Shown here: one piece after another, positions 25,355 through 36,689 of the stretch | How the letters are laid out: each line of letters opens with the position of its first letter | Position numbering within the stretch: position 1 is the first letter of the stretch | Assembly (NCBI GenBank): GCA_015501075.1 | Contig: JADNYJ010000153.1 | Span: forward strand, 31,371-95,370 | Length of the DNA: 64,000 bases | Source: Gymnopilus junonius | Taxonomy: Eukaryota > Basidiomycota > Agaricomycetes > Agaricales > Galerinaceae | Direction: 5' to 3' | The notes under the pieces: model-generated | Told to the model about the DNA's origin: nothing | The model's input: the letters and a program-made list of their open reading frames with translations, nothing else | The model's database searches: none | Position numbers and translations under genes: made by a program

Positions 25355-25861
25355 ATGTATTATGCATTACAAAACGAATATGTTTTTAAGTCACTCGTAT
25401 TGGATAGAATGGTTACTTGTTCATTGTCCTATGCCAATCATCACTTCTCTGGCCTGCACCAACATTCATATTTAATATTTGGCACCAAATCTCTATTGGA
25501 ACGCCGCCACATGCCAATGCTGGGCATTTGTTTTGTCAACTTCAATTGTGCCCCTTGCCTCTGGCTGCTGGCGCCAATCTCCATCGTCTGCATGGTCGTC
25601 TTCTCATATACTTCGAATTTGATATATATATATATAAACTAGGTGTTAATTTCCATTTCCTTAATTTGTTACTTGTTTTAGCAGGCCACCACTTCGCATG
25701 GCAGGACGATGCTTTTCCTGCTTCGCAAATAGTATTAGAATGCCTATAATAGTATTAGACCACCTATATATGATGATAGGTAAAATTTAAATATATGCCC
25801 TTCAGAATAAAATAGAACACACCTTGAACAGCAAATCTGATAGTACCTTGGCACAGATATT
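25355..25861. other. AT-rich 3' flank with TA microsatellite
   Basis: A short (TA)n run lies near 25621-25636. Two degenerate words GTATTAGA flank 25730-25765. No gene seen. Confidence 0.5.
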
Positions 25862-25965
25862 AGATTATATAAGCGGCGGAGGAACGCTGCTGATATAATC
25901 ACACACCCAGCTCTGGATACTAATAATAAGTCAAATCTAAATATAGCTGCCTTTCACCACACACT
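25862..25965 (+). repeat. Hairpin repeat, copy 1
   Basis: Shares with copy 2 (27065-27170) the sequence ATTATATAAGCGG(C/T)GGAGG(A/G)ACGC and, 50 bp on, ATCTAAATATA(G/A)C-GCC. The left hairpin arm TATAAGCGG (25868-25876) is present but the right arm has decayed. Confidence 0.6.
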
Positions 25966-26308
25966 GCTGGCACACAAGGCATTTGTTGAAGTTTATATTG
26001 TGGTAAAGCTTTCTTAGTTGCAGTGCAGCAGCATGAGAATCTTCACACCATTATTGACCATATGCTTCTCTCTTTCAATGTCGAAGGGGTCTTCAGGACA
26101 ATAATCAGATAGCCATGTGACAATAACCATTGTGATATAGTGGTGAAGGGTGAGAGGATGGTGTTTGTATGGAGGATAGACAAGTTGTGATGGGTGAGTA
26201 TTATGAGTGATCACATGCATATGTGTCCTGGTGTAACTTGCTCAATTTCTTAACAGACTCTGGTTCAATAATCCAGTGATGAGAATACATTAGGATAAAG
26301 GTTTTTAT

Positions 26309-26901
26309 TAGTACTTGAAGGTTAGGTTAGTTAACTGGAAAATAACCAAGACTGAACTGGACCATAACTGATGGTAACTGCAAAATATACTAACTGATTG
26401 TAACTGTAACAATGGTCTGGTTAGTGGTTAGTCCAAATTTTAGAATTCTTGAGACTGATCAAAACCTGTCAAAAATTCTGAAATTTTATATGATAATAGA
26501 GACATATTGTAGCTTTTGAACAACCCTAAAAACGTAAATTTTGGTTGAGAATTGATAAAGTTATAGCAAAACTCACAAAAGCATCAAATCTGCTCTAATT
26601 TTCTCATTTCTCAACCATTTGGGATGTTCTTGGGCTCATTTGACCACAAAAATAGTGATTAATTTATTTTATACTACAAAACAATTATTTATGCAAAGAA
26701 AACTGGTTGATAACTGGTTATAACTGTAACCAGTTAAAACCAATTATATAACTGCAAATAACCACACAAAACTGATCAAGACCAGTTAGTTGCAGTCCGG
26801 TCCAGTTATTTGAACATTTCTAAATTTACCTAACCAGTCTCGGTCTCAGTTAGGGTCCTCAGGCACCCAAAAACTGGACTGGACCAGACTTTTAAACACT
26901 A
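26309..26901. mobile_element. hAT-type non-autonomous element (MITE) 1
   Basis: 593 bp. The ends read TAGTACTTGAAGG (left) and, as reverse complement, TAGTGTTTAAAAG (right), differing by transitions. Both fit the hAT start pattern YARNG. The flanks GTTTTTAT (26301-26308) and GTTTTCAT (26902-26909) are an 8-bp target duplication with one transition, the size made by hAT transposases. The interior is crowded with AACTG/CAGTT words, about twenty, and has no coding capacity. No related transposase is in the window. Confidence 0.7.
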
Positions 26902-27064
26902 GTTTTCATGACAGTATTGTCGAGTCCTTTGAATGCAGATATTGATATAGTTGTTTATGTATATACATAGGATAAGAGATTCAGGGTACAATGGTACAGC
27001 TGTACTAAAACTATCAAATAAATAGGCACCAGAGCTTGAAGGGTCCAGTGGCCCTTGTAACTTA

Positions 27065-27170
27065 TTATATTATATAAGCGGTGGAGGGACGCCGCTTATA
27101 TCAGCAGACAAGATGCAGCATTTAAAAATAATTTGAATCTAAATATAACCGCCAGCCGGACCAAGCCGAA
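27065..27170 (+). repeat. Hairpin repeat, copy 2
   Basis: Direct copy of 25862-25965. The palindrome is intact: TATAAGCGG at 27073-27081 pairs perfectly with CCGCTTATA at 27092-27100 around a 10-nt loop. The two copies flank the hAT-type MITE on both sides, 1.2 kb apart, and may be remnants of one older element. Confidence 0.65.
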
Positions 27171-27550
27171 CAAGCACGCCATCGTCCTGATTGCAGACAT
27201 GTTGAGATGCTGCGGGATCACAGAGCATTACAAGAACGTCCTCTAAAAGAACGATGTTTTACTTACGTAAAAGCATCATAATTGTCTAAACCATTATTGT
27301 TGTCATCAGTAGCAGGGTCTTCACTGTACCCACATGCCACAGTTTCGGCTCTACTTTCGAGAACTCGCATGCTGGGAGGATTTAATTCACGGCTGGTGAA
27401 GGCATGGGACTCCAACAAATCAAGTAGAGATGAAACAGTACTGATTAGCATAGACCCAGACACTTAATATATATTAATTACAAGTTTCTCGCCATGAAAT
27501 TCCTTCTCACGCTCTCTTGATCTGGGTCGCTGTCATATCAGTCCAGCAAT

Positions 27551-28468
27551 ATGCCTCCACCAATAGCTAGATTGGATAGGGATGTCCTATGGCTGATTTT
27601 TTCCCTAAACGCTGACATGTTTAGTCCACTGGAGTACGATTGGGAGGAAAATGAGAACATTACTGGACAATTAGCTCTGGACACCACCCTAATCTCTTTG
27701 CGTGTGTGCAGGTCATGGAGGGATATTCTCTTAAATTCGCCATCGATTTGGGGAAAGATTATATGGCTCGAAAGACTGTACCAGCTCAAAAAACATGGAT
27801 GAGAAGAGATTTTGAAGTGAACCGCGGATGCGCCTCTATACATCCTAGGATTCATGCCATTCACTTATGACGAGCTTGGCAGTACATTTTTCAAACCACT
27901 TCTCAACAACAATTGGCTGAGAATCTGAAGAGTACATATCAGGATCAACCATGCCAATGAGGAATTCCCGAATTTGTGTCTATTCCCTGCACCTTCCTTG
28001 GTATCGTTCAATGTACACATCAACTGCATCTATTTTCAGCCTTTTTCAGAATCTGACATCCTCTTCTCGAAGGATGCTCCCTTACTTCAAGAGTTAGGAA
28101 TCCATTCATCTGTTTTCTCTCTCAATCTTTGGGTGCCTTGGATTACTCACCTTCATGTTCTCAAGTTGAATACTCCAGAAGTGGACCTGCTTGAAATCTT
28201 CAATGCCATCAGGAAAATGCCCCTCCTCTGGGAGCTCAACCTCACTGATATACCAGGTCATTCAGATCTAAAATCTCTGGATTCAGAATCTATCATCCTC
28301 CCTCACCTGATCAATCTCCATGTCCTTGCTGATTTCGAATTCACTGCTGCTATCACACATGCAATAAAGCCTGCAGCACCTTGTTCACTATACTTCAACT
28401 TGACAATAACCCAGGACTCTGTCAATCTGGCAGATATCACTGCACTATTGGCTGTAGTGAGTGAGTGA
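27551..28468 (+). pseudogene. F-box protein pseudogene with three TGA stops
   Basis: The F-box is clear: LDRDVLWLIFSLNADMF, then a variable loop, VCRSWRDILLNSPSIWG. Downstream come LRR-like segments (FSESDILFSKDAPLLQELG, THLHVLKLNTPEVDLLEI, MPLLWELNLTDIPG). F-box proteins act as substrate receptors for SCF ubiquitin ligases. The reading frame is continuous from 27551 to 28468 except for TGA at 27800-27802, 27818-27820 and 27926-27928. The second lies in ILK-stop-TADAPLYI, where relatives have arginine before the threonine, and the third in RI-stop-RVHIRI. There are no indels. Expanded F-box families of this shape are typical of Agaricomycetes. Confidence 0.82.
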
Positions 28469-29827
28469 TGCAACTTGAATGCCTAAAGAACATTCCTATC
28501 AGTCCCTTTCCATTCCAGGTGTGGACAAAGGAAAGAACCTACCATATGAGAATTGTCTGGTAATTGTCGCAGATACTGGGGTCAAGGACTGATGTTGGCT
28601 ATGGGCATGGTCAAATATCTTGAGGTGAAAAGAATTAGTACCGGAGATTCTTCTTGCAACAAAAGAACTCACCTGATGATAATGACTCCAATGCTGACAA
28701 ATGGTGCAATGGTTCAGGAAGAAATAAAAAAAGGGTGGGGAAAAAAGAATTAAACTACTATCAGAATCAGAAAAAAAAATAAAAGAAAGCCAAAAGCCTA
28801 ACCAAATAAAATAAAATCAATCAGATGTCGAGAAAAAGGAGTCATGACTTACTACTAAGATGAAGAATAGCAAACACGCTGGTGGATTGTCGTTTATAAT
28901 GGGAATCAACACCTGATTATGGAGACTGGGTTGCGGATGCAGAGGGAGCTGGCAATGAAGGAGAAGATGTGAGTTATGGAGTCAGAATGCCACCGTTCTC
29001 AGGACTGTGAGGTGACAAAAGATTGTGAAGATGCTGGGCACTGTCCAAGGTCAATGCATTCGGGTGTCATTCAAGCTTCTGAACAATTTACAGGACATAC
29101 CCCAGTGGTTCTTGGCTGGGCTTTGATTGTGCGAGTGCTTGAGAAGTGTTTAGTGAGATGGTGATCGGGAGTTGGTGTAAGATGTGCAGATTGAAGGAGG
29201 AAAAGAATTGATTGGGAGTTGTTGAGATTTAAACAAGAGGAATGAACAGAAAAGGAGGGTGTATGGGGTTATGAGGCTGGCCAATTTGAAGAGGAAAGGA
29301 TTTAACTGGAATTTATGGATAGTCAAGAATGGATTCAAGGAAGGAGGGTGATATAGGTATTAATGGTGTGTGTGGATTGAAGGAGGAGAGGGAGAGGATG
29401 TTGCGGAGGGTCGAAAGCATGGGTTTAAAAGAGAGGACGGTATAGATAGTAACAGAGAAGACAGCAGCGATGCCGAAATAGAGGCCATGGAGTCACAAAG
29501 AATCTGGGATCTGGAATTTCCTAGCGTCCGGGGACTGGCGGATCACTTTGTCAACATCGCCATTCCAGATTGCCTGCTGTCGGCACAGTTCTTGACTTGT
29601 CAGCCACTCTGAGCTCTCGTAGATTTGTACAACAAAACCTCTCTTCAGGGAAGGATGACCTATATATTGAGATATATTATGCAGCATTAAGCAAGGTCAA
29701 TATGAAGGTGTATAATAATGGGCATTTCTGACTCGTTTTGACGAGTGAGCAGGACCAGCAGGTGTGGTTATGAGTGGATGCTGTTCCAGCAATAAATTTA
29801 CAAATATTGAGAAATATTGCATACATT
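28469..29827. other. Purine-rich intergenic sequence
   Basis: Runs of A and GGA-type purines (28720-28800, 29170-29480). The short frames show no family resemblance. Confidence 0.45.
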
Positions 29828-30406
29828 TTATAGCCCAAAATTACCTATTAGCATAAAAATATGGCGGTTCCAAAAAAAAAATTGCGGCCTGCAGCCAGCC
29901 CCCCTCCTACCCCTGGTCCGGGATTTTGATCCCAGCACCTTGACCAGGCGGGAGGTCGCAAACAGTTCCTGCATTTCCTTCCTCTGCTTGTGACTTTCTT
30001 CCACCAATCCCAAAGCCTTATAGTAGTTGGCCGCTGCAAATTTTTGAGATTGTGACTCCGATGATTCTGATGAAACTTCAGCTCCATGGCCATCACACAT
30101 TGTACAGTTCATTTCTCTTATCCAATCTGTTGAAGAAATTGAAGTGCTTCTCACACCAAATAGTGTGATCACCCTCAGTTCCATTCTTGTCTCTAGAGGC
30201 TTGGAAGGTGGAAGTCCCACATCTGCCCATTGGCTACAAGTCATTGAGAGTTTGGAACCAAATCGCGCCGAGAGCTTTTCAATATTCAAACCATACACTG
30301 ATCGTACATATACAGTTGAGCCACTAGTCCGGGAGAACACCATTGACGGGCTATGCCCCCCAAAGGTCCAACCCTTCCAATGATTGTTACCCCGCCACTG
30401 TCTCAC
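29828..30406 (-). CDS. Hypothetical 192-residue frame
   Basis: An uninterrupted minus-strand frame from 30406, extendable upstream without a stop for a short distance (NILVRQWRGNNHWKG). It has no recognised domain. A central part rich in Ser and Glu (AEVSSESSESQSQKFAAANYY) precedes a likely helix, and the C-terminus is hydrophobic after an Arg/Gly run. It is not similar to its neighbours. It may be an exon of a gene rather than a complete one. Confidence 0.3.
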   Translation of the reverse strand: MRQWRGNNHWKGWTFGGHSPSMVFSRTSGSTVYVRSVYGLNIEKLSARFGSKLSMTCSQWADVGLPPSKPLETRMELRVITLFGVRSTSISSTDWIREMNCTMCDGHGAEVSSESSESQSQKFAAANYYKALGLVEESHKQRKEMQELFATSRLVKVLGSKSRTRGRRGAGCRPQFFFWNRHIFMLIGNFGL

Positions 30407-30511
30407 GAGAATATTGGGACTGCAGAAATTTGAAAGAAGTTACATAATTGCTACTCTAGTGAGTGCCTGGAGGAGGGGGAGGAGTGACTGATTAAGACCT
30501 ATGTTGAGCAG

Positions 30512-31170
30512 TCAGTACAGTAGTTGCAATGATTGCAATCGACTGTGCATGCTCACTTCAAGTGACTCCTTGTTCCCTTGTGAACTGACCCCGTTCAAGT
30601 GGTTCTGGAATCGCAATAAATAGTGCAGGCCATCTGGACAGGGTTCTTCTTCCAGGAAGCCATGCTGTCTTGATATTCCCTGGCTCATTCTGGGAATTAC
30701 CTTCATTATATTCTTCCTGTCTTCGGTCCACTCGAGCTTCAGCATGCCAGCTGACCGGCCAGAAAAATAAAGACCCAATACACCGATGTCGCCTACAATT
30801 TTCTGAAATTCAAAAATTAACTCGCAGGTGGGGAAGGAGTTTCTTCCATCATAAACTCAATCGGTTCCCCATTATCGAGCCAGCATTCCGCATAGCATGG
30901 AATATTGGCGCTGTGTGGCTGGGAAACATCTCCAGTAGCAATCATCTTCTCTCCTGGCTTGAGGACGCAGTGAGAGTGGATGAGACAAACACCAAATTGA
31001 TTGTGATATGAGGAGAGGAGAGGCACAAGCTTGGCAAAAATTACATTGACTGAACAAAGCGGTCGTCTGCCTCCCCGAGCATTGGCAAGCTGTTGTACAT
31101 GTCCACATAGGCATCCATGATGATAAAACGGGCGGAGAAGTTGGCATGGGTGAGACTAGCCTGGTGTGGT
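30512..31170 (-). pseudogene. Unnamed Agaricomycete multicopy family protein
   Basis: I recognise the family only by pattern: the minus strand gives VPLLSSYHNQFGVCLIHSHC, then LKPGEKMIATGDVSQP, ECWLDNGEPIEF and TPSPP. After a 1-base slip near 30822 follow ELIFEFQKIVGDIGVLGLYF, then LKLEWTEDRKNI and LHYLLRFQNHLN. The frameshift without a splice signal marks a pseudogene or a sequence error. No catalytic motif or membrane segment is apparent and the function is unknown. Confidence 0.45.
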
Positions 31171-31817
31171 GTTATATACTTGGCCAGTGATCAAGGGCAA
31201 TCACTTTTAGAGACATGCAGGGGTCCTTAGATGCGTCTCAGCTACCCCTAGATAGAAGGTCCAATGGGAAACTACTTGTCAAAGAGGAAGGCGATGATGA
31301 GAGCAGTTCATGTTTATTAACCCCTGTAACCATGATAGGTATTTACTCCTACAGGCTGCATCAGATTTCTCAGAGCCATGGGTCTAAGAACCTTTTGGAA
31401 CTGAATAAGGTGCTGGATCCAGTTAGATAGAAGTTAAAGCCAATTAGAAAAGAAAAAAATAGACTACGAATTCCGAATGCATGTTGATTTGAAGGGATGA
31501 CACAGGTCACATTGCAAGTTCAGTAATAGATACTCTGCTCCCTCCGGCTGAATTTAGGGGAAAAGGGAGGCCTTAATAGGCTGAGGAAGGAGAGGGACTA
31601 AAGTACGCTGAGCATGACTAGCAATAGAGGCCCAAACACGGAAATTAGACCCATATCTTTCCAGAAGGAAATATATTGCTTCAATAGAGCACCACAGAAA
31701 CAGAGTACCGATAGACCACAAAATGATGGGATGAAAAAATGGGCTCTTTATGCTAGAAAGGCAACAATTAGGATAGTATTGACATATCAGAAAGGTGAGA
31801 CAGACTTGGGAGACGTT

Positions 31818-32870
31818 TCAGTGGTTGGACAATCTGATGGTATCGTACATCGCTCTCAGCTGTGTGATGGTAGGATGATCCTCGGCTCTCTCCTGTGTGC
31901 AGGCAATGAAGATGTCACGGAATGGAGGGGGAGGAGGGTTATCGAGAAGGACAGCGCGGTTGAGAGGGTTGTTGTAGAAGCAGCATTCCCACAATAGCGC
32001 GCCGAGAGCGAAAACATCGCTGGCGAATGAGAACTTGCTGTAATCACCATCATCGATTTCAACAGGGTGGCAGTGACTGGTGGCATGGTGAGACTGAAGG
32101 TCACAGATGACAAGCGGATTCGAATCGAGGATGTTCCTCATAACAAGGTCGCGGTGTACAATTCCGAGAGAGTGCAAGTATGTGACACCATCGATGACAT
32201 CGAGCATCCATCATCTAATGTTGTGAATCCTCCCTTCATTCTTGTTAAGCATGACAGTCCTCACGAAATCATGCTTGAATTTGGGAAACACGAGACCCCC
32301 ATCTTTTGTCCTTCCCAACAGCTGTACTATGTGAGGGGAACCCCGGCACTGCAGCAAGTAACGGATCTCTTTCTTGTATGTTGGATTCTTGGAGAAATGC
32401 TTGTCAGTCGAATGTGATAAGGGGTAGTTGGGCAACTTCCTCGCTGCAGTCCTCGATATCAGGGTCAACGTCCTCATACACAATCGGTTTCTTCCTCGTA
32501 TCGGAACGTCGTTTCCAATGATTTCAAGATTGCAATTATGACGAGGGAGATCACTTTTCAACCGCAAAATTGCCCAGCAAGAGTTCCGGGCGGACCGACC
32601 AGTTTTACATAGTAAGGCGCATCCCCATACCAAATCTCCCATCCACCAGGTACCACGGTTGAGGCTTGGACGGTGGTCCAAAATGAAAATCTTTGCTGCT
32701 TTTGGAACAACTCCTCTCGAATGCGAGAGACATATTCAGAGAAAGATTTGTCGTTCCAAGAAGGGTCTTGTGTAGACTCTACGATATACCATCGTCTTTC
32801 AGTAAGTTTGGCAAAAGGGAAAGTCACAAACCTGGGTTGACTTGCATGGAATTAAACATATCTGTTGGCG
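31818..32870 (-). pseudogene. Protein-kinase-domain pseudogene
   Basis: Agaricomycete kinase-like family. The N-terminal part has RRWYIVESTQDPSWND and GGWEIWYGDAPYYVKLVGP. After a slip near 32600 come LKSDLPRHNCNLEIIGN and, after another, FSKNPTYKKEIRYLLQC with SPHIVQLLGRT. The C-lobe has YLHSLGIVHRDLVMRNIL (HRD catalytic loop with the Asn), followed by VICDLQSHHA where DFG is expected, FSFASDVFALGALLWE and a terminal DHPTITQLRAMYD. A TGA at 32211-32213 sits in HNIR-stop-WMLDVIDG, where relatives have arginine. DFG replaced by CDL is, as I remember it, a family trait, so catalytic activity is uncertain even in intact members. Confidence 0.75.
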
Positions 32871-33533
32871 TTGCGATGAGTGCGCGAACTGGCAATTGTC
32901 AATGGGATATGGGAGACAGACAATCAGCTTGTCGGGCGCATTCTGGTTATTCATCGACTATCACATCGAACATCCCATGGTAAATTTCCCAGGACTTTCA
33001 ATCCGTGGGGAAGAATTTCGGCAGCTTCGCCATTCCAATATGAATACTTATGCCGAGGGATTTACGGGCAGGCACCGAGCATGCCGAGAGTCACGTGCTC
33101 ATGACCTGCAATCGATGCGTCGCATTCGAGCACCTGGGTGTCCTCCAGTGTCCTCCAAAGTCGAGAGAACTTGCAGGCACGGCTTTCCCCAGCTCGATCG
33201 GGATGGACACCGAGGGCGGATTGATGGGACTGATGCGCTGGGTGGCCCAAAAATAGCCCACTTCTCAGCCCATCACTTGGCAGCGGGATGTGTCTTTGGC
33301 AGCCATCTTCGGTAGCCATCTTCGGTCTCATCTCGAGCTCTGTTCCCTCCCTCCCTCCCTTAAACACATCTTATGTACCAAAATAATTACACAGAAATGC
33401 AGAAACATGTACTAAATATGTTACAATGGGAATAGACAGTGGCAATGGCCTTTTCAATTGGGTACTGCTTCTGCAGACTGCAATTTGAGCTGGTTCAAGG
33501 CAATAAGTATTCCTTTTGGTGACATAAGTTCAA
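32871..33533. other. Possible coding remnant, then spacer
   Basis: The minus strand at 33060-33250 reads EDTQVLECDASIAGHEH and further on, after a stop, IPRHKYSYWNGEAAEILP. It looks protein-like and could be an upstream part of the kinase gene, but I do not recognise it. A short (CCCT)n run lies at about 33343-33359. Confidence 0.35.
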
Positions 33534-33535
33534 TA

Positions 33536-34011
33536 AGTAGCTTATCTGGAGGGATTTACGGTAAATCCAGCTCACTTTACACTGGATTTACACAAAGTGA
33601 GCTGGTTCATTTCTGCTGTAAAGCCAGAGCCTCGGAGTGATGGGTGGCTCAAGCTCTCCCGAGCATGCGGTGTGAGCTCAGGTACACTCTAGACACATCT
33701 TTTCCATACCTTTGAACTTCAAAAAGATTTCTCTGCCTCCTGGAAAGAATGCTGAAATTTTGGTGATCTATTCTCTTTGACTAAAAAATTTCCCTTGAGT
33801 CCCTACTGTACATGACTCTAAAAAAAGCCTTTGTAATTGACTTCCTTTTTGACTTCCTTTCCGCAAGCTCGGCTACCTTCATGTGCAATCACATCATGCC
33901 TAGCCCAGAACTGGATGAGTTCTGATGCATTCCGGGGCACCATCCTCAGGTCCATGCTAAAAATATCTGGCTTTATGGGCTTTACAGTAAATCTATCCAA
34001 ATAACCCTACT
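33536..34011. mobile_element. TA-flanked MITE with palindromic termini
   Basis: 476 bp. The left end AGTAGCTTATCTGGAGGGAT continues TTACGGTAAATCC. The right end, as reverse complement, reads AGTAGGGTTATTTGGATAGA then TTTACTGTAAAGCC. About 26 of the first 33 positions match. TA occurs directly outside both ends (33534-33535 and 34012-34013), as in Tc1/mariner-type insertions. The left terminus contains the perfect palindrome GGATTTAC-G-GTAAATCC (33552-33568). There is no coding capacity. Confidence 0.62.
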
Positions 34012-34134
34012 TAATATGTTGATGGCAGCCTCGAGGCATTGAGTATTGAATCTTCGATGCATATTGGTTCCGAACTGCCGGTTCACGGCTGTTGGACTAG
34101 GTTATAGATACTAGATAGCGCCCACTGGAGAGGA

Positions 34135-35320
34135 TTATAGTGGACCTCATGACCTTGCCCTACTCTTCATAGTCCTGGCTATTGGTATCATTGTTGGTCA
34201 GGAGCCTTCCAATGCACTCGGGGAGCATTTTTACCAGATATCTGGGGCCGCCATCTCACTCAAACCCATCTTGGAGCAGCCTTCTACTGTCATAATTCAA
34301 GCATTGCACCTCACAAGCATTTACAATGCCATGAGTGGAAATGATCTCAAGAGCGAAACCAGTATGGAAACGACTTGGTCATTGGTTACTCTGGCGGCTT
34401 ACTTGTCTCAAACAGTCTGTACCTTTCATTGTCGCCTTCAAACTGGAACTTACTAGATATCCACAGATTGGTCTTTGTGAGTTCCTTTCCGATTTTTTGG
34501 TCTTATTGATTTTATATTTGTGCCAGATTGCGATTGTGCTTGCTGGGGGCTAACTCCTAATATGGTTCAAAGAAGGTGTATGCTTTTTGGGACCTCTTCA
34601 TTGTGGATGTTTTGCTGGTAAGTAAAATAAATTATGGTATTTCTTACTATGTTGTCTTTACACTGCTTGATAGAGCCTGCATACTGGCCATCCACCTTCA
34701 TTTTCTTTAGATTATGTTGATTGCAGTTATCCTATGTATGGAGCAAACACTGAACCCAGTTCTTCATGTAAGGTTTCCCTGAAGGTTACTGTATTTCATG
34801 ACTGACTACTGATTCAAGTCGAAACCTGGTTTTTCTGGTTCATGGCAGAATGTGTTGCAGAAGTTGCAGCTTGTACATTGGCTGCTGAAGCGCTGTCATT
34901 TGCAATGATCATAGAGCTAGATCACAAAGTTCACGACTTTCCTCTTCCAGAAGGATTTCCAATCACCAGAGGACATGGGTGCCTCCCATGGGAGTTTTGC
35001 TGTAAACCAGGCTCATGAAAACAGTGCGTATATGGTTATCGTTTGTGTTGAATACAAAACTGACTGTGCGATATAGTTTTGTTATATATTCACTGCAGCT
35101 TTTTTGCCCAAGCCATCATTGAACATCCTATCAACCCACTCGAGAGCACCACCTCTTTTCCTCCTGCCCATCTCCATCTGCTAATCCCACTGAACATTTC
35201 CCTCATTCTCCCCAAAGTTTTGTATCTGCTGTCATGGATCTCCCTCTTTCTCTTTCCAACTCCAAACACCTTCAGTGCTCAGACATGCTGTGCATCATTG
35301 TCAGCGACCATGTTGTGAAG
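34135..35320 (+). pseudogene. Fungal-specific transcription factor domain pseudogene
   Basis: Middle homology region of the Zn(II)2Cys6 regulator family. Visible blocks in order: LALLFIVLAIGIIVGQEPSN, YQISGAAISLKPIL, IIQALHLTSIYNAMSG, TTWSLVTLAAYLSQTV, then VQRRCMLF-x-DLFIVDVLL, TGHPPSFSLDYVDCSYP, MAECVAEVAACTLAAEALSF with ELDHKVHDFPLPEGFP, and YIHCSFFAQAIIEHPINPL. Several short introns are needed. Breaks include a missing T in the run near 34590 and stops near 34455. The N-terminal zinc cluster is not found; a MITE and degenerate sequence lie where it would be expected. DNA-binding specificity cannot be inferred. Confidence 0.7.
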
Positions 35321-36139
35321 ACTTCATCACCACTGGCTATGTTCTTCCCTCCAAACACTGTGCTGTGGACTTGACCAAGTTATGGCCATAGCTTGCGGAT
35401 GGTGAATTCTTTCTCCCGCCCATCATCATGACCGTACGTCTGCCAGCTTCTCTAAATTCTCCCTCCATTCTGACCTGACTACATCCAATCTACAGACGCT
35501 CCCTTTTCCACTCGATTGCTTTGAGGTCCTGTGCCCACCGACAGGTGCATGAACTATTTCTTGCAACCGCCATCTGATTCCCAGCTGGTTCACTCCTAAC
35601 TCACCATTGGAAGAGATGAGCAAGAGAGGTCAGAAATGGTAGGAAGGTCTTCGGTGTTCAGCATGAGGACACCTCGGGTCAGCTCGTTGTGCTGGTGGAT
35701 GGAGGCTGGTGCCTGTGCTGGTGCTGGGGGCTTTAGCAGTGGCATTAAGGGTGCCGTACTGAAGCTGTTGGCATTATTGGCATTGTCAGTGACCCTCAAC
35801 TCACCCTCAACTTTAGCCTTGATGGATACTCCATCTATCCCTGGTCAAAAATCTTGGGATCCATAAGTTGATGGGGCAGATGCCACCACCACCACTGCCA
35901 GGAGTCTTGTCAAAAGCAGCACTAGTGACAGTTCGAGTTCGATTTTCCCTCTATCGGTTCCACCACCTCCAACACGCCACCCTGAAACCCTGAATGAATC
36001 CCTCAAATGAACCCTCTCCTCTCTTCACTGGCATGATGTCCATGTCTGCACTGCTGCTGCCGAATCTATGTGATGTGTTCAAGGCTTTCTCTCGAAGGCT
36101 GGCTGGCAATTCAACCTCAGAGAGATATGCAGAATCCAG
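35321..36139. other. Spacer, no gene supported
   Basis: Short Pro/Ser-rich frames on both strands. The sequence may be part of the same larger duplicated region as 22.2-22.8 kb, but only the block from 36140 aligns convincingly. Confidence 0.4.
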
Positions 36140-36480
36140 ATGATCATCAGTCTTTTTTTTTTACCTTGCTTTTTATTCATCATCATTTTCTAACATGTTG
36201 TACAGATCCAAATTCCCAGCGAACAATTCAACCTTTCCTCAGATGACCTATTGCACCTTTGTCTCACTCATGATGAGAGTTCAGTGTCCATACCATTGCT
36301 TTTAATATCACTGTCATTTTCAAATGTAATGGAATGGATGACATGAGCATTTCGTTTCCGATATGAGTTGAACATCCTGCCGGCCTCAGCTCCCACACCG
36401 TTCCTTCTTCTTCTCAGCTCAAGCTCCAACCTCACAAGTCCACCACCTCCAATATACCACCGTCAATTCCTCAAAACACA
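36140..36480 (+). repeat. Dispersed duplicated block, copy B
   Basis: Partner of 22857-23190, same orientation; see that entry for shared words. It ends about 200 bp before the LTR retrotransposon insertion point. Confidence 0.75.
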
Positions 36481-36579
36481 CCCCCATCACCTCACCTCAC
36501 CTCATCTCCCCCACCTCACCCTTCTCGCACAATGAATGTTCCCCCCAGAACAAATGCAAGTTTCAACTTGAGGAATCAG

Positions 36580-36609
36580 ATTCGGATTCGGATTCGGATT
36601 CGGATTCGG
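36580..36609. repeat. Hexanucleotide microsatellite (ATTCGG)5
   Basis: Five perfect tandem copies of ATTCGG, 80 bp before the LTR element. They keep three CpGs-rich hexamers intact in an otherwise CpG-poor neighbourhood. Confidence 0.9.
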
Positions 36610-36689
36610 AAGGTTGGCCGGCCCCTTGGTTCCCTGGTGGGGATAGGGGTTTCTATGCGTGCACACTCCTGTGTGGCTTTCGGGGCATG

